DNA of 64,000 nucleotides from Actinotignum timonense (GTDB lineage: Bacteria > Actinomycetota > Actinomycetes > Actinomycetales > Actinomycetaceae), in NCBI RefSeq assembly GCF_900155575.1, contig NZ_LT706966.1, positions 1,451,425-1,515,424 on the forward strand, given 5' to 3'. Position 1 is the stretch's first letter. The number at the start of each line of letters is the position of its first letter. The notes beneath the pieces were generated by a model, which saw only the letters and a list, made by a program, of their open reading frames with translations, had not been told where the DNA came from and made no database searches. Of the stretch, positions 1 through 8,848 are shown piece by piece. The translations under genes were made by a program, and so were the position numbers.

Positions 1-3000
1 TGGCCGGAACCGCGCGCGATCTGCTCGCGCGCCTCGGCCACAACGAGCGCCCGGAAGCGCCCGCGGCCGCTGATGACCTGGCCCTGCGCGAAGCGATGAG
101 CGCGGAACTGGGCAGCGGTTGGGAAGACTTCGTGACCCCGCGCTTCGACCCGGCCCAGGCCGTACGCCTGTGCGACCGCTGGGCCACCGCCCGCGAGGAC
201 GTGGCCAAGATCGCCTTCGGGCGCGAAGTGAACGCCAATTTCACCGGCGTTGGGGAAGAAGTGGCCCGCCAGGCCGAATGGCAGGCGGCCCGCAATCCCA
301 AGCTCGCGGCGCGCTTGACGAAGATCGCCCGCGCTGCCCGCGATACCACCCCGGGAATCTACGCCGGGAAGGTCGCGGTGGTGACCGGTATGGCAGAGAA
401 CTCCATCGCGGGTGCGGTGGTGGCCGGGTTGCTGGCCGGCGGGGCAACCGTCGTCGCCACTTCCTCGCGTATCTCCACCACGCGCCTGAACTTCGCGAAG
501 AAGCTCTACCGCGAAAACGCCATTAACGGTGCCGAACTGTGGCTCATCCCCGCCAACCTCGCTTCCTTCCGCGACGTCGACGCGATCACCGCGTGGATCG
601 GCGCCGAACAGCGCGAAACGGTGGGTGCCACCTCGAAGCTCGTCAAGCCGGCCCTCATTCCTGACCTCCTGGTGCCCTTCGCGGCGCCGCGGGTGAGCGG
701 CTACCTCAGCGATGCCGGCCCCGAAGCGGAAAACCAGGCCCGCGTGCTGCTGTGGAGCGTGGAGCGCCTCATCGGCACCCTCGCAAGCCTGGGCACCGAC
801 GCCGCCATCGACCATCGCATGCACGTGATTCTGCCGGGCTCCCCGAACCGGGGCTCCTTCGGTGGGGACGGCGCCTACGGCGAAGTCAAGGCCGCGCTCG
901 ATGCCGTGGTCAATAAGTGGCGCGTGGAGCCGTGGGGCCAGCGCACCACCATCGCGCACGCGAAGATCGGGTGGGTGCGCGGCACCGGCCTCATGGGTGG
1001 GAACGATCCGCTGGTGGAAGCCGTGGAAGCCAAGGGCGTGCATACCTGGTCCACGGCGGAAGCCGGGCGCGAACTGCTCACCCTCTTCACCCCCGAATCG
1101 GTGGCGGCTGCCCGCACCGCGCCGGTCATTCACGATATGACCGGTGGCTTGGGTGATATTAACCTGCCCGAACTGGCCGCGAGCATCACGCCGGCCGCCC
1201 CCGCTCCGGCAGCGCAGGCCGCACCGAGCGTGCGGGCCCTGCCCAGCCCGGTGAGCATCCACCAGCCGACCATGGACCTGGGTGCTTTCGGGAGCGGCAG
1301 CGCCAAGCCCGAGGACCTCGTGGTCATCGTGGGGCTGGGCGAAACCGGCCCGTGGGGCAGCTCGCGTACCCGGTGGGAAGCCGAACTCGGGATTCAAAGC
1401 GACGGCGATGTGGACCTCACCCCTGCCGGGGTGCTGGAGCTGGCCTGGATGATGGGCCTGCTCACCTGGTTCGACACCCCGAAGCCGGGCTGGTACACCC
1501 CCGAAGGCGAGCTGGTTCCCGAAGAGGATATTTTCGAACGCTACCGCGATGAAGTTGTGGCGCGTTCGGGTATCCGCGCCTTCGTGGATGACGGGCCGCT
1601 GGCCGATATCGGAACCACCGATATCGCCCCGGTCTACCTGGAGAAGGACGTGACCTTCACGGTGGGCAGCGAAGCGGAAGCCCTCGCCCACGCCGAAGCG
1701 GATCCGAGCTTCACCAGCTTCTTCGAGGAAGACGGCGAATGGCGGGTGACCCGCAAGGCCGGGGCACTGACCTACATGCCGCGCCGTACCACCCTCACCC
1801 GCCGCGTGGGCGGGCAGTTCCCCACCGATTTCGATCCGGCCAAGTGGGGGATTCCGGCATCGCTGGTGGAGAGCGCGGACCGCATGGCTATCTACAACCT
1901 CATGACGGCGGTGGATGCCTTCCTCTCGGCCGGGTTCTCCCCGGCGGAGCTGCTCGAATACGTGCATCCGGTGGATGTTTCCTCCACGCAGGGCACCGGC
2001 TTCGGCGGGATGACCTCCATGCGCCGCCTGTACGTGGATCGCTTCCTGGGTAAGGATTACCCGCAGGATATCCTCCAGGAAACCCTGCCGAACGTGATCG
2101 CCGCGCATACCATGCAGGCCTATGTGGGCGGGTACGGTTCCATGATTCACCCGATCGGCGCTTGCGCGACCGCCGCGGTGTCCGTGGAAGAAGGCGTGGA
2201 TAAGATCGCCACCGGCAAGGCTCAGTTCGTGGTCTCCGGCGCGATTGATGACGTGCAGGTCGAGTCCCTTATCGGTTTCGGTGATATGAATGCGACGGCG
2301 GATTCTGCCGCTATGGCGAAGAAGGGCATCAACCCGCGCTTCTTCTCCCGCGCTGGCGATCTGCGCCGCGGTGGCTTCGTGGAAGCCTGCGGCGGCGGCA
2401 CGGTGCTGCTGGCCCGCGGTGACGTGGCCGCCCAGATGGGGCTGCCCGTCTACGGGGTGGTGGCCTATATTCGCTCCTTCGCGGACGGTATCCAAACCTC
2501 GATTCCGGCACCGGGCCTGGGAGCGCTGGCCGCCGGCATGGGCGGAGAGAACTCCGTGCTGGCCACGAACCTGCGCAATCTGGGCGTGAGTGTGGACGAC
2601 GTCGCCGTGCTTTCCAAGCACGACACCTCCACCAATGCGAATGACCCGAACGAAGCGGAACTTCACGACCGCCTCTTCACGGCGCTGGGCCGCAGCGCGG
2701 GCAACCCGCTCTACGTGGTTTCCCAGAAGACCCTGACCGGGCATTCCAAGGGCGGGGCGGCGCTCTTCCAGATGGCTGGCATCACCCAGATGTTCGCCAC
2801 CGGGAAGATCCCGGGGAATAAGGCCCTGGACTGCTCCGATCCGGCTTTCGAGGAACGCAGCTACCTGGTGTGGCCGCGCGAGGTCCTCGAGGTGGGCGAT
2901 ATCAAGGCGGCCGTGCTGACCTCGCTCGGCTTCGGGCATGTTTCCGCGCTCATGATGCTCGTGCACCCGGCGGCTTTCGAGGCAGCTATCGCGCGCACCA

Positions 3001-3215
3001 ACGGCGCGAAGGCAGCCCAGCTGTGGTGCGAGAGCGCTGATATGCGCCTGCTGGAAGGTGCACGCCACCTGGTTGCCGGAATGGTTGGCCACGCGCCGCT
3101 CTACACCGAAACCTCGGTGGATGAGCGCTTCGCGGGGGACCGCCACGAAGGCGAAGCAGCGCTGCTCCTCGATCCGCGCTACCGCCTGGTGAACGGAAAG
3201 TACCAGCTGCGCTAA
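1..3215 (+). CDS. fas: Type I fatty acid synthase, C-terminal part (KR + KS), 5' truncated by the window
   Basis: The frame is open from base 3 with no start, so this is the end of a much larger gene; about 1070 residues are visible. The first part carries a Rossmann ketoreductase signature (VVTGMAENSIAG, about nt 378-413). The second part is a ketoacyl synthase: active-site Cys in GACATA (codon 2163-2165), His in SKHDTSTN (2619-2621) and His in LTGHSKGG (2742-2744). KR followed by KS at the C-terminus is the order of fungal and actinobacterial FAS-I. There is no phosphopantetheinyl transferase domain after the KS, which fits the stand-alone acpS at 8098. It makes long-chain acyl-CoA in the cytosol. 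A strong hairpin terminator follows. Confidence 0.95.
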   Translation, partial: AGTARDLLARLGHNERPEAPAAADDLALREAMSAELGSGWEDFVTPRFDPAQAVRLCDRWATAREDVAKIAFGREVNANFTGVGEEVARQAEWQAARNPKLAARLTKIARAARDTTPGIYAGKVAVVTGMAENSIAGAVVAGLLAGGATVVATSSRISTTRLNFAKKLYRENAINGAELWLIPANLASFRDVDAITAWIGAEQRETVGATSKLVKPALIPDLLVPFAAPRVSGYLSDAGPEAENQARVLLWSVERLIGTLASLGTDAAIDHRMHVILPGSPNRGSFGGDGAYGEVKAALDAVVNKWRVEPWGQRTTIAHAKIGWVRGTGLMGGNDPLVEAVEAKGVHTWSTAEAGRELLTLFTPESVAAARTAPVIHDMTGGLGDINLPELAASITPAAPAPAAQAAPSVRALPSPVSIHQPTMDLGAFGSGSAKPEDLVVIVGLGETGPWGSSRTRWEAELGIQSDGDVDLTPAGVLELAWMMGLLTWFDTPKPGWYTPEGELVPEEDIFERYRDEVVARSGIRAFVDDGPLADIGTTDIAPVYLEKDVTFTVGSEAEALAHAEADPSFTSFFEEDGEWRVTRKAGALTYMPRRTTLTRRVGGQFPTDFDPAKWGIPASLVESADRMAIYNLMTAVDAFLSAGFSPAELLEYVHPVDVSSTQGTGFGGMTSMRRLYVDRFLGKDYPQDILQETLPNVIAAHTMQAYVGGYGSMIHPIGACATAAVSVEEGVDKIATGKAQFVVSGAIDDVQVESLIGFGDMNATADSAAMAKKGINPRFFSRAGDLRRGGFVEACGGGTVLLARGDVAAQMGLPVYGVVAYIRSFADGIQTSIPAPGLGALAAGMGGENSVLATNLRNLGVSVDDVAVLSKHDTSTNANDPNEAELHDRLFTALGRSAGNPLYVVSQKTLTGHSKGGAALFQMAGITQMFATGKIPGNKALDCSDPAFEERSYLVWPREVLEVGDIKAAVLTSLGFGHVSALMMLVHPAAFEAAIARTNGAKAAQLWCESADMRLLEGARHLVAGMVGHAPLYTETSVDERFAGDRHEGEAALLLDPRYRLVNGKYQLR

Positions 3216-3262
3216 AGCAGAGCTAAAGCAGGCTAAAGCAGAGCGGATCCATCCCATAAGAG

Positions 3263-3299
3263 CGGGGCGGGGTAGTTCATCACGAACCACCCCGCCCCG
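3263..3299. terminator. Hairpin terminator between convergent fas and TcaA-like gene
   Basis: A 16-bp stem with one mismatch and a 5-nt loop, built on CGGGGCGGGGT and its complement, lies between two genes that converge on it. It probably works in both directions. There is no long T-run, as is common in high-GC actinobacteria. Confidence 0.8.
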
Positions 3300-3335
3300 G
3301 TTGCTGTCTAGCGCGCTTAGTAACTGGAGCCGCTT

Positions 3336-5141
3336 TTACCAGCCGTAATTATCCTTGGAGAAATCCACCGTGATCGCCCCGTCTTTCACTTCGAAGCGCA
3401 GGGTGCGGTTCACCCAGATATTGACCGGCCACTCCGATTCCTTCCAGGGATCCTTCTCGCTGTAGCGCTGCTTGTAATTAATAACGGCCTTGCCCTTGAC
3501 TTTGGCGGTGCCCACGTAGGCGCCATCCTCGTAGCGCAGGCTGGAGGCCTCCACCTCAACCTTGGGTTCTTCCTTCCACGAGCGCCGAATCTCCGTCACC
3601 GCTTGGAAAACAGGATCGCTCATATTCAATTCGGGGCAGTCCTTCACCTCGAAAGTATCGGCGGGCATGCACGCCTCATACCGGGCATTCACCTGCTTCT
3701 GGATTTCCGCGGCCACCTCCGGAGTGAAGCTCGGTTCAATAGCGGCCGAGGAACCCGGGCCAATAACCGGGACGGATACACTCTCCGCCTCCCCGAAAGT
3801 CACGAAGGTGTCACCGCCCTGGGCACCCACCGTGTAGGTCCCCGGGAAAGCGGGCAGCGAATAGTACTCGCTAGCACGCTCGCCCTTCGTGGCCGGGTCC
3901 ACCGTGGTCGAAAGATCGACGTAGACCCCATTAATACTCACCCGCGGCGTGGCGGAACGTAGCTCCACGGTCCCCAGCGGCGCATCAGTGACCTGCCATT
4001 CGGAGAAGAACAGGAATTTCTTGCCGCGTTCGCTGAGCGTGAGATCAACCGGATATTTCTTCATATCGATGGTGAATTCCGCGCTCACGTGCACGGTATT
4101 TTTCCCGCCCGGCTGCGATTGCTTAAACGCGGAAATCACCTCAAAATCGGTGGGCCGATTCGTCGCCTTGCTGTAAATTTCGTCGCTGAGGAGCAGGCGC
4201 TCCCCGGACCGCACATTCGGGTCGTACACCTCGAGCGCGGCGCTGGCCTTACCGTCCACAATCGCGGAGAGATACGCCTCGGCCGTTTTCTCCGGCGCGA
4301 ATTTACTGGCCGTCACCTTAAAACCAATAACACCCGCCACGACGAGCACCAGCAAAACCACCAGGCTGATCCACAATTTCTTATGGGATTTCTTCTCCCG
4401 CGGAAGCGCCGGGGCCGGGGCGGCGGCGTACATTCCGCCCGGCATTCCGCCTGGCATTCCGGGGCCGGCGGCCGGGCTCGGCACGGTGCCGTACCCGCCC
4501 GGAGGCGCGTAACCCTGCGGCGTGGCGCCGTAACCGGGCTGCGGCGCATAGCCGGGAGCGGGCGGGTAACCCGGGGTCGGTACCGTATCCGGAGCTGGTA
4601 GCGCATCCGAGGCCGCGGCGGCACTGGCCGCGCTCGGAATATCCTCGAGCATCCGCGGAAGCGCGGTACGGGTGGGCGCGCCCGCATCAACATCGGCCGT
4701 GATCCACGCTTCAGGCTCGCTTGGTGATAGGGGCGACGGCGCCGCTGCCGCGGGCGAATCCGCCGCGGGGATTTCCGCGGCGAGCGTGGCTTCCGGATCG
4801 GGCTGCGGGGTAGCTTCTTCGGTATGGTGCTCGTCGGGCTGACTGACCTCGGAGAAGTTGGCCTCAGAGAAATCGGCTTCGGGCTGCTCATCTGCGGCAT
4901 GCGCGGGGGCCGGCGGCTCGGAGACCGGTGGCGCGGGAGGCGGGGGAGGAACCGGGACCGCGAGCGGATGCGCCGGGGTAGCCTCGGGCCGGGCTGCCGG
5001 CGCCTCCTCGACGGGCGGAATCGTCCGGGTCAGCTCCGCTTCCGCGGGGCTCGGCGCGGAAGGCGTTGGCGCGGAAGGCGGCGGAGGTGGAGGCGGGGGC
5101 ACCGGCGTGGACGGTGGGAACTGGTCAGGTCCGTTAGTCAT
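3336..5141 (-). CDS. Membrane-anchored protein with Pro-rich cytosolic arm and TcaA/YvbJ-like outer region
   Basis: 601 residues from the ATG at 5141, chosen because AGGAAGGA sits a few bases upstream; an in-frame extension to 5240 has no such site. Residues 1 to about 250 are low-complexity Pro/Ala/Glu-rich, with short PGYAPQPGYG-type repeats near the membrane. One hydrophobic segment (about 255-275, LWISLVVLLVLVVAGVIGF) follows a Lys-rich stretch, so the N-terminus should be inside. The outer region of about 325 residues resembles TcaA/YvbJ-type envelope proteins: an NTF2-like part and a part with LPAFPGTYTV. The exact role is unknown; a cell-wall or stress-sensing role is inference. It is divergent from the LRV-domain gene at 5377. 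Confidence 0.7.
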   Translation of the reverse strand: MTNGPDQFPPSTPVPPPPPPPPSAPTPSAPSPAEAELTRTIPPVEEAPAARPEATPAHPLAVPVPPPPPAPPVSEPPAPAHAADEQPEADFSEANFSEVSQPDEHHTEEATPQPDPEATLAAEIPAADSPAAAAPSPLSPSEPEAWITADVDAGAPTRTALPRMLEDIPSAASAAAASDALPAPDTVPTPGYPPAPGYAPQPGYGATPQGYAPPGGYGTVPSPAAGPGMPGGMPGGMYAAAPAPALPREKKSHKKLWISLVVLLVLVVAGVIGFKVTASKFAPEKTAEAYLSAIVDGKASAALEVYDPNVRSGERLLLSDEIYSKATNRPTDFEVISAFKQSQPGGKNTVHVSAEFTIDMKKYPVDLTLSERGKKFLFFSEWQVTDAPLGTVELRSATPRVSINGVYVDLSTTVDPATKGERASEYYSLPAFPGTYTVGAQGGDTFVTFGEAESVSVPVIGPGSSAAIEPSFTPEVAAEIQKQVNARYEACMPADTFEVKDCPELNMSDPVFQAVTEIRRSWKEEPKVEVEASSLRYEDGAYVGTAKVKGKAVINYKQRYSEKDPWKESEWPVNIWVNRTLRFEVKDGAITVDFSKDNYGW

Positions 5142-5376
5142 AAGAGGTCCTTCCTCACAGATGGAGTACGGTGACGTGGAAGGTGGAACTCGCGTGATGA
5201 GCCCCGCCGTCGTACCTGTAGAGTTTTTCATAAACCCCACGTACCTAGGGTAACTGGGATACTGTTGCTACAGGAGAAAACTCCGTATATTAACCGTAGA
5301 AAGTATTGGTAGCTACACGGGGTTTTCGTCCGCGTTTTTGCGGTACGGAAATTCTATGGGAGAAAGTGGAACCGCT

Positions 5377-6375
5377 ATGATGTACGATCCGCGCACAATG
5401 ACCCTCGAAAACTTAGGCGACCCGCAGATTACCGCGCGGGATCTTGCCGATATTGCGGCCCAGCGCCCCGACCTGTGGGATGCTATCGCGGTTCATCCGC
5501 AGTGCTACCCGGCACTGGTGTCCTGGATTCGCGAACGCCAGGCCGAAGCCCAGGCGCAGCAGGCCCCGCAGTTTGCGCAGACCCAGCAACCGGCAGCGCA
5601 GCCGGCCGCAGAGCCGGAAGAACAGCCCGCCGCGGCGCAGCCGGCTGGTGAATATCAGCAGCCCGAACCCCAGTTCCAGCAGCCCGCCGCGCACGCGCAG
5701 CAGGCCCCGCAGCCCCTCACCGCCGAGCAGTGGCAGGCTCGCTTCCAGCTGGATAACGGCCGCGAACCCACCCTGCGGGAATACCAGGAGGCCGTCGCCC
5801 AGGGCGCGGTAGCCGGGCCGGGCGCTGCGGATAATTCCGTGGGGGATATGAAAGAAGGCCTCAAGCAATTCGCCACCGGGGCCAAGGATTTCGTGAGTAA
5901 CCGGGTGGCTCCGGCGGTCGCCCAGCAGGCCGGTGCGATGCGCCAGAGCTTCGCGGCTGCCTCCGCGGGGCGCGCTTCCAAGTGGAATGTGATTATTCCG
6001 GCGGTGCTCATCGGCGCCCAGGTGCTCGCGATGCTCAGCGTTTTCCTGCCCTTCGCCTCGGCCTTTGGTTTTTCCGCCAGCATGATGACGGGGGATTCCG
6101 AATCGGCGTGGGTGATTATTCTTTGCTACCTCATTGCAGCTGTTTTCTCCACGCTCGCTCTGGTGATCAAGAAGAAGTGGACCATGGCCACCGCCGGCGG
6201 GGTGGGTTTACTTTTCGGGATTCTGCTATTCATCGGTAGCATGAACGCTCTGTCCAAGCTTTCTGAATTCTCTGAGGTTGCCAGCGTCGGTATTGGCTTT
6301 ATTCTCTTCGTCCTCGCCACCATCGTGAATATTGCCTTCTCCATCTGGGCTATCGTAGTGGTGGTCAAAAAGTAG
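5377..6375 (+). CDS. LRV-domain membrane protein with Gln-rich linker
   Basis: 332 residues from the ATG at 5377; in-frame TTG (5338) and ATG (5356) starts exist, but AGTGGA lies 7 nt before 5377. The N-terminus (LGDPQITARDLADIAAQRPDLW...HPQCYPALVSWI) is a variant leucine-rich repeat of the kind found in many actinobacterial proteins. Then comes a Gln/Ala/Pro-rich linker of about 90 residues, a short amphipathic stretch, and four hydrophobic segments that end in positively charged residues. No catalytic motif is visible. Its neighbour across the divergent spacer is also a one-end-disordered membrane protein. Function unknown. Confidence 0.75.
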   Translation: MMYDPRTMTLENLGDPQITARDLADIAAQRPDLWDAIAVHPQCYPALVSWIRERQAEAQAQQAPQFAQTQQPAAQPAAEPEEQPAAAQPAGEYQQPEPQFQQPAAHAQQAPQPLTAEQWQARFQLDNGREPTLREYQEAVAQGAVAGPGAADNSVGDMKEGLKQFATGAKDFVSNRVAPAVAQQAGAMRQSFAAASAGRASKWNVIIPAVLIGAQVLAMLSVFLPFASAFGFSASMMTGDSESAWVIILCYLIAAVFSTLALVIKKKWTMATAGGVGLLFGILLFIGSMNALSKLSEFSEVASVGIGFILFVLATIVNIAFSIWAIVVVVKK

Positions 6376-6421
6376 CAATAACGAGGATATCTTGCGGATA
6401 TCAAGAAAAGTAAAATTATAA

Positions 6422-6459
6422 AAGTGGGGCGGACAGCATAAATAATGTCCGCCCCACTT
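6422..6459. terminator. Bidirectional hairpin terminator
   Basis: A perfect 14-bp stem (AAGTGGGGCGGACA and complement) with an AT-rich 10-nt loop lies between the convergent LRV-domain gene and the NCS1 permease. A/T runs flank it on the left. Confidence 0.85.
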
Positions 6460-6472
6460 GTGTATACGAGCG

Positions 6473-7906
6473 CTAAATCATCTCCGCTTCCTGGCGGCGC
6501 ACCCGCGCTCCGCACAGCCCGTAGTAGGCCACGAAACCAATAATGAGAGCCAGGATCACGCCGATATTACCCGAGCCGAGCGGCCCGTCCACCCCGCCGA
6601 TGAGGGGGAGGAGGTAGCCCTGCCAATCATTGAAGGGAGCATCGGAGAAGCCGTTGACTACCAAACCCCAGCCGATCACGCAGCACACCGCCAGGATGGC
6701 CAGCGAGGTCGCGTTGTACTTGCCGTAGCGGCCGGTGGGGGAGAAGAGTGCGGCGTCGTCGTAATCACGCTTACGCAAAGTAATATCCGCCATCATGATG
6801 CCGGTCCACGCGGCAAGCGGTACCCCCAAAGTGACCAGGAAGGACTGGAAGGGGCCGATAAAGGTCGGCGAGAAGAACGTGACGTAAACAGTTCCCACAG
6901 TGAGAATCACGCCGTCGATGAGGGAGGCGAGGGGGCGTGGAATCCGAATCCCCAGGGTCAGGAGGGTGAGCCCCGAAGAATAAATACCGTTAATCGCGCC
7001 CGAGAGCAGCGAAAGAATCGCGGTGAGGAGGAAGGGGAGGAGGAACCAGGTGGGGAGGATGGTGGCCAGCGCCCCGACCGGGTCGGCGCCGATGGCTTCG
7101 GAGAGCGCGTCGTCCGAACCGGCCAGCATCAGCCCGAAGCTAATGAGGACCACCGGGCCGAGGGAACCACCCAGGGTATTCCAGAAAATAATATGGCTGC
7201 CGCGCGCCTCGCGGCTCTGGTAGCGCGACCAATCCGCCGCGATATTCACCCAGCCCAGGCCCATGCCGGTGAGCACCATGACGAAAGCGCCGAGCATGGC
7301 CGCGACAGAGCCCGAAGAGTGAGAGAAAAGCGCGGAGGCGTCGAGATGTGGGAAAACTAAAATAATATAGATAATCGTGGTGATGCCGGTGATCCAGGTG
7401 AGAACCGCCTGCATTTTCATAATAATGTGATACCCGGCCACCGCGCCCAGCACGATGAGGGTGGCAACAATGGCCGCCGCCACCACTTTGACGGTGGTGG
7501 AATCTTCCCCGGCCCAGCCCAGCCGCGCCAGCACGGTATTAGTGGCTAGAACTGCGGTAATGGCCAGCGAGGTCTCCCAGCCGATGGAAGTCAGCCAGGA
7601 AATAATGCCCGGAACTTTCGCGCCGCTGACCCCGAAAGCCGCGCGCGACATGACCATCGTGGGCACCGAGCCGCGTTTGCCGCCCAGCGCGATTACCCCG
7701 CAAATAGCGAAGGACAGAATCACGGCGATTACCGTGATGACCAGCGCCTGCGGGAAAGAAATACCAAATCCAAGCACCCACGCCCCGTAACTCATCCCGA
7801 AAACGGAGATATTCGAGGCGAACCACGGCAGGAACAGATGCCGGGGTTTCGCGGTGCGCTCACTATCGTCGACTATTTCGATACCGGTTGTCTCTATCGA
7901 TGCCAT
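6473..7906 (-). CDS. NCS1-family nucleobase:cation symporter (cytosine permease-like)
   Basis: 477 residues from the ATG at 7906; an in-frame extension to 7954 is possible, but GGAG lies about 12 nt before 7906. The protein is hydrophobic throughout with about 12 membrane segments. The N-terminal LPWFASNISVFGMSYGAWVL and the GWVNIAADWSRYQSR stretch are typical of the cytosine/purine/allantoin permease family. It should import a nucleobase or related compound with a proton or sodium ion. The substrate cannot be told from the sequence. It stands alone, with no salvage enzyme next to it. Confidence 0.8.
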   Translation of the reverse strand: MASIETTGIEIVDDSERTAKPRHLFLPWFASNISVFGMSYGAWVLGFGISFPQALVITVIAVILSFAICGVIALGGKRGSVPTMVMSRAAFGVSGAKVPGIISWLTSIGWETSLAITAVLATNTVLARLGWAGEDSTTVKVVAAAIVATLIVLGAVAGYHIIMKMQAVLTWITGITTIIYIILVFPHLDASALFSHSSGSVAAMLGAFVMVLTGMGLGWVNIAADWSRYQSREARGSHIIFWNTLGGSLGPVVLISFGLMLAGSDDALSEAIGADPVGALATILPTWFLLPFLLTAILSLLSGAINGIYSSGLTLLTLGIRIPRPLASLIDGVILTVGTVYVTFFSPTFIGPFQSFLVTLGVPLAAWTGIMMADITLRKRDYDDAALFSPTGRYGKYNATSLAILAVCCVIGWGLVVNGFSDAPFNDWQGYLLPLIGGVDGPLGSGNIGVILALIIGFVAYYGLCGARVRRQEAEMI

Positions 7907-8097
7907 AGGGACTATTTTTCTCCAGCTCAGCGGCGAATGGTAGAGGAAAAGCAAAATTCGGGAAGAGCAGACAGGGAGCGGCGGCCTCGTCTACCATAAA
8001 AGGGAAAAGTCACGCGGGAGCTAAAGTCATAGGGAACGACGGCGCCACTTTGGCTCTGAGCTGGCCAAACGGATACGTCACCGGGAAGGAGTGCTCC

Positions 8098-8619
8098 GTG
8101 ATAGCGGGAATTGGAACCGATACCGTGGCCATCGATGCCTTCGCCCAGCAGCTGGATTTACCCGGCTCCCGCTTCCGCAATGTTTTTACCGCGCGGGAAA
8201 TGCGCTACGCGATCCGCCGGGCTCAGCGCCACACCCGCACCGAGGCCGCCGGCGCCTTCGCCACCCCGGCCGCGGAAGAAGCCGGATTTGAGACCGTTAT
8301 CCCGGCCGCGGAGCTCGCCCCGCATCTGGCGGCGCGTTGGGCGGCTAAAGAGGCTTTTATTAAAGCGTGGTCGGCGGCCCTGTACGGTTCTCAGCCGGTG
8401 CTGCCCGAGGGGCATTGGGATGCTATCGAAGTCACCAATGACCGCTGGGGGCGCCCCGCGATTATCCTCGGGGCACCGATAGCCGGGGCGGTCCATAAAA
8501 CCCTCGGGAGCGTGAATATTCATGTGTCGATGAGTCATGATGGCAACGTGGCCAGCGCCGTCGTTCTTATTGAATATCAGAACAATAGCGGGGCGCGGCG
8601 GGCCGCAAGCGCGCACTAA
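8098..8619 (+). CDS. acpS: Holo-[acyl-carrier-protein] synthase
   Basis: 173 residues from the GTG at 8098, chosen over the upstream ATG at 8050 because AAGGAG ends 6 nt before it and the product then begins with the family start IAGIGTDTVAIDAF. The Mg-binding Asp of GIGTD and the RWAAKEAFIKAW motif are present. It transfers phosphopantetheine from CoA to the ACP domain. Here the target should be the FAS-I whose end lies at 3215, since that enzyme has no PPTase domain of its own. An insert of about 30 residues (HTRTEAAG...) makes it longer than the 120-residue bacterial form, as in other actinobacteria. Confidence 0.92.
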   Translation: MIAGIGTDTVAIDAFAQQLDLPGSRFRNVFTAREMRYAIRRAQRHTRTEAAGAFATPAAEEAGFETVIPAAELAPHLAARWAAKEAFIKAWSAALYGSQPVLPEGHWDAIEVTNDRWGRPAIILGAPIAGAVHKTLGSVNIHVSMSHDGNVASAVVLIEYQNNSGARRAASAH

Positions 8620-8848
8620 ACCCGCAGCTACACCCGGCGCTAAACCGCGCTACACCCCGAAGAAGCCGCCACTACACCCCGAACCGGCCGGAAATAGACC
8701 CGCGGCTCGCTGTGTGAGAAGCAATAGCGCCGCGGTGGCAGCGTACACTACCGTGTGCCGGTACGAACGAAGCACTGAGGCGGTGGCGCGGCCACCGCGG
8801 GGAGCGGGCCCGCCCACAGGGGCGCCGCGATGAAGGAGCTGAGAAAAC
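8620..8848. other. Intergenic spacer with short degenerate repeats
   Basis: The spacer between acpS and the permease holds three rough repeats of CTACACCCCG-type sequence (about 8628, 8650 and 8673), the last followed by CCGGCCGGAAATAGACCCG. They resemble the repeats upstream of the tad operon at 35493-35591. No gene is convincing. Confidence 0.4.

Noticed and set aside
4858-5253. Gly-rich frame opposite the TcaA-like gene
   Set aside because: It is the complement of the Pro-rich repeats and has no independent support.
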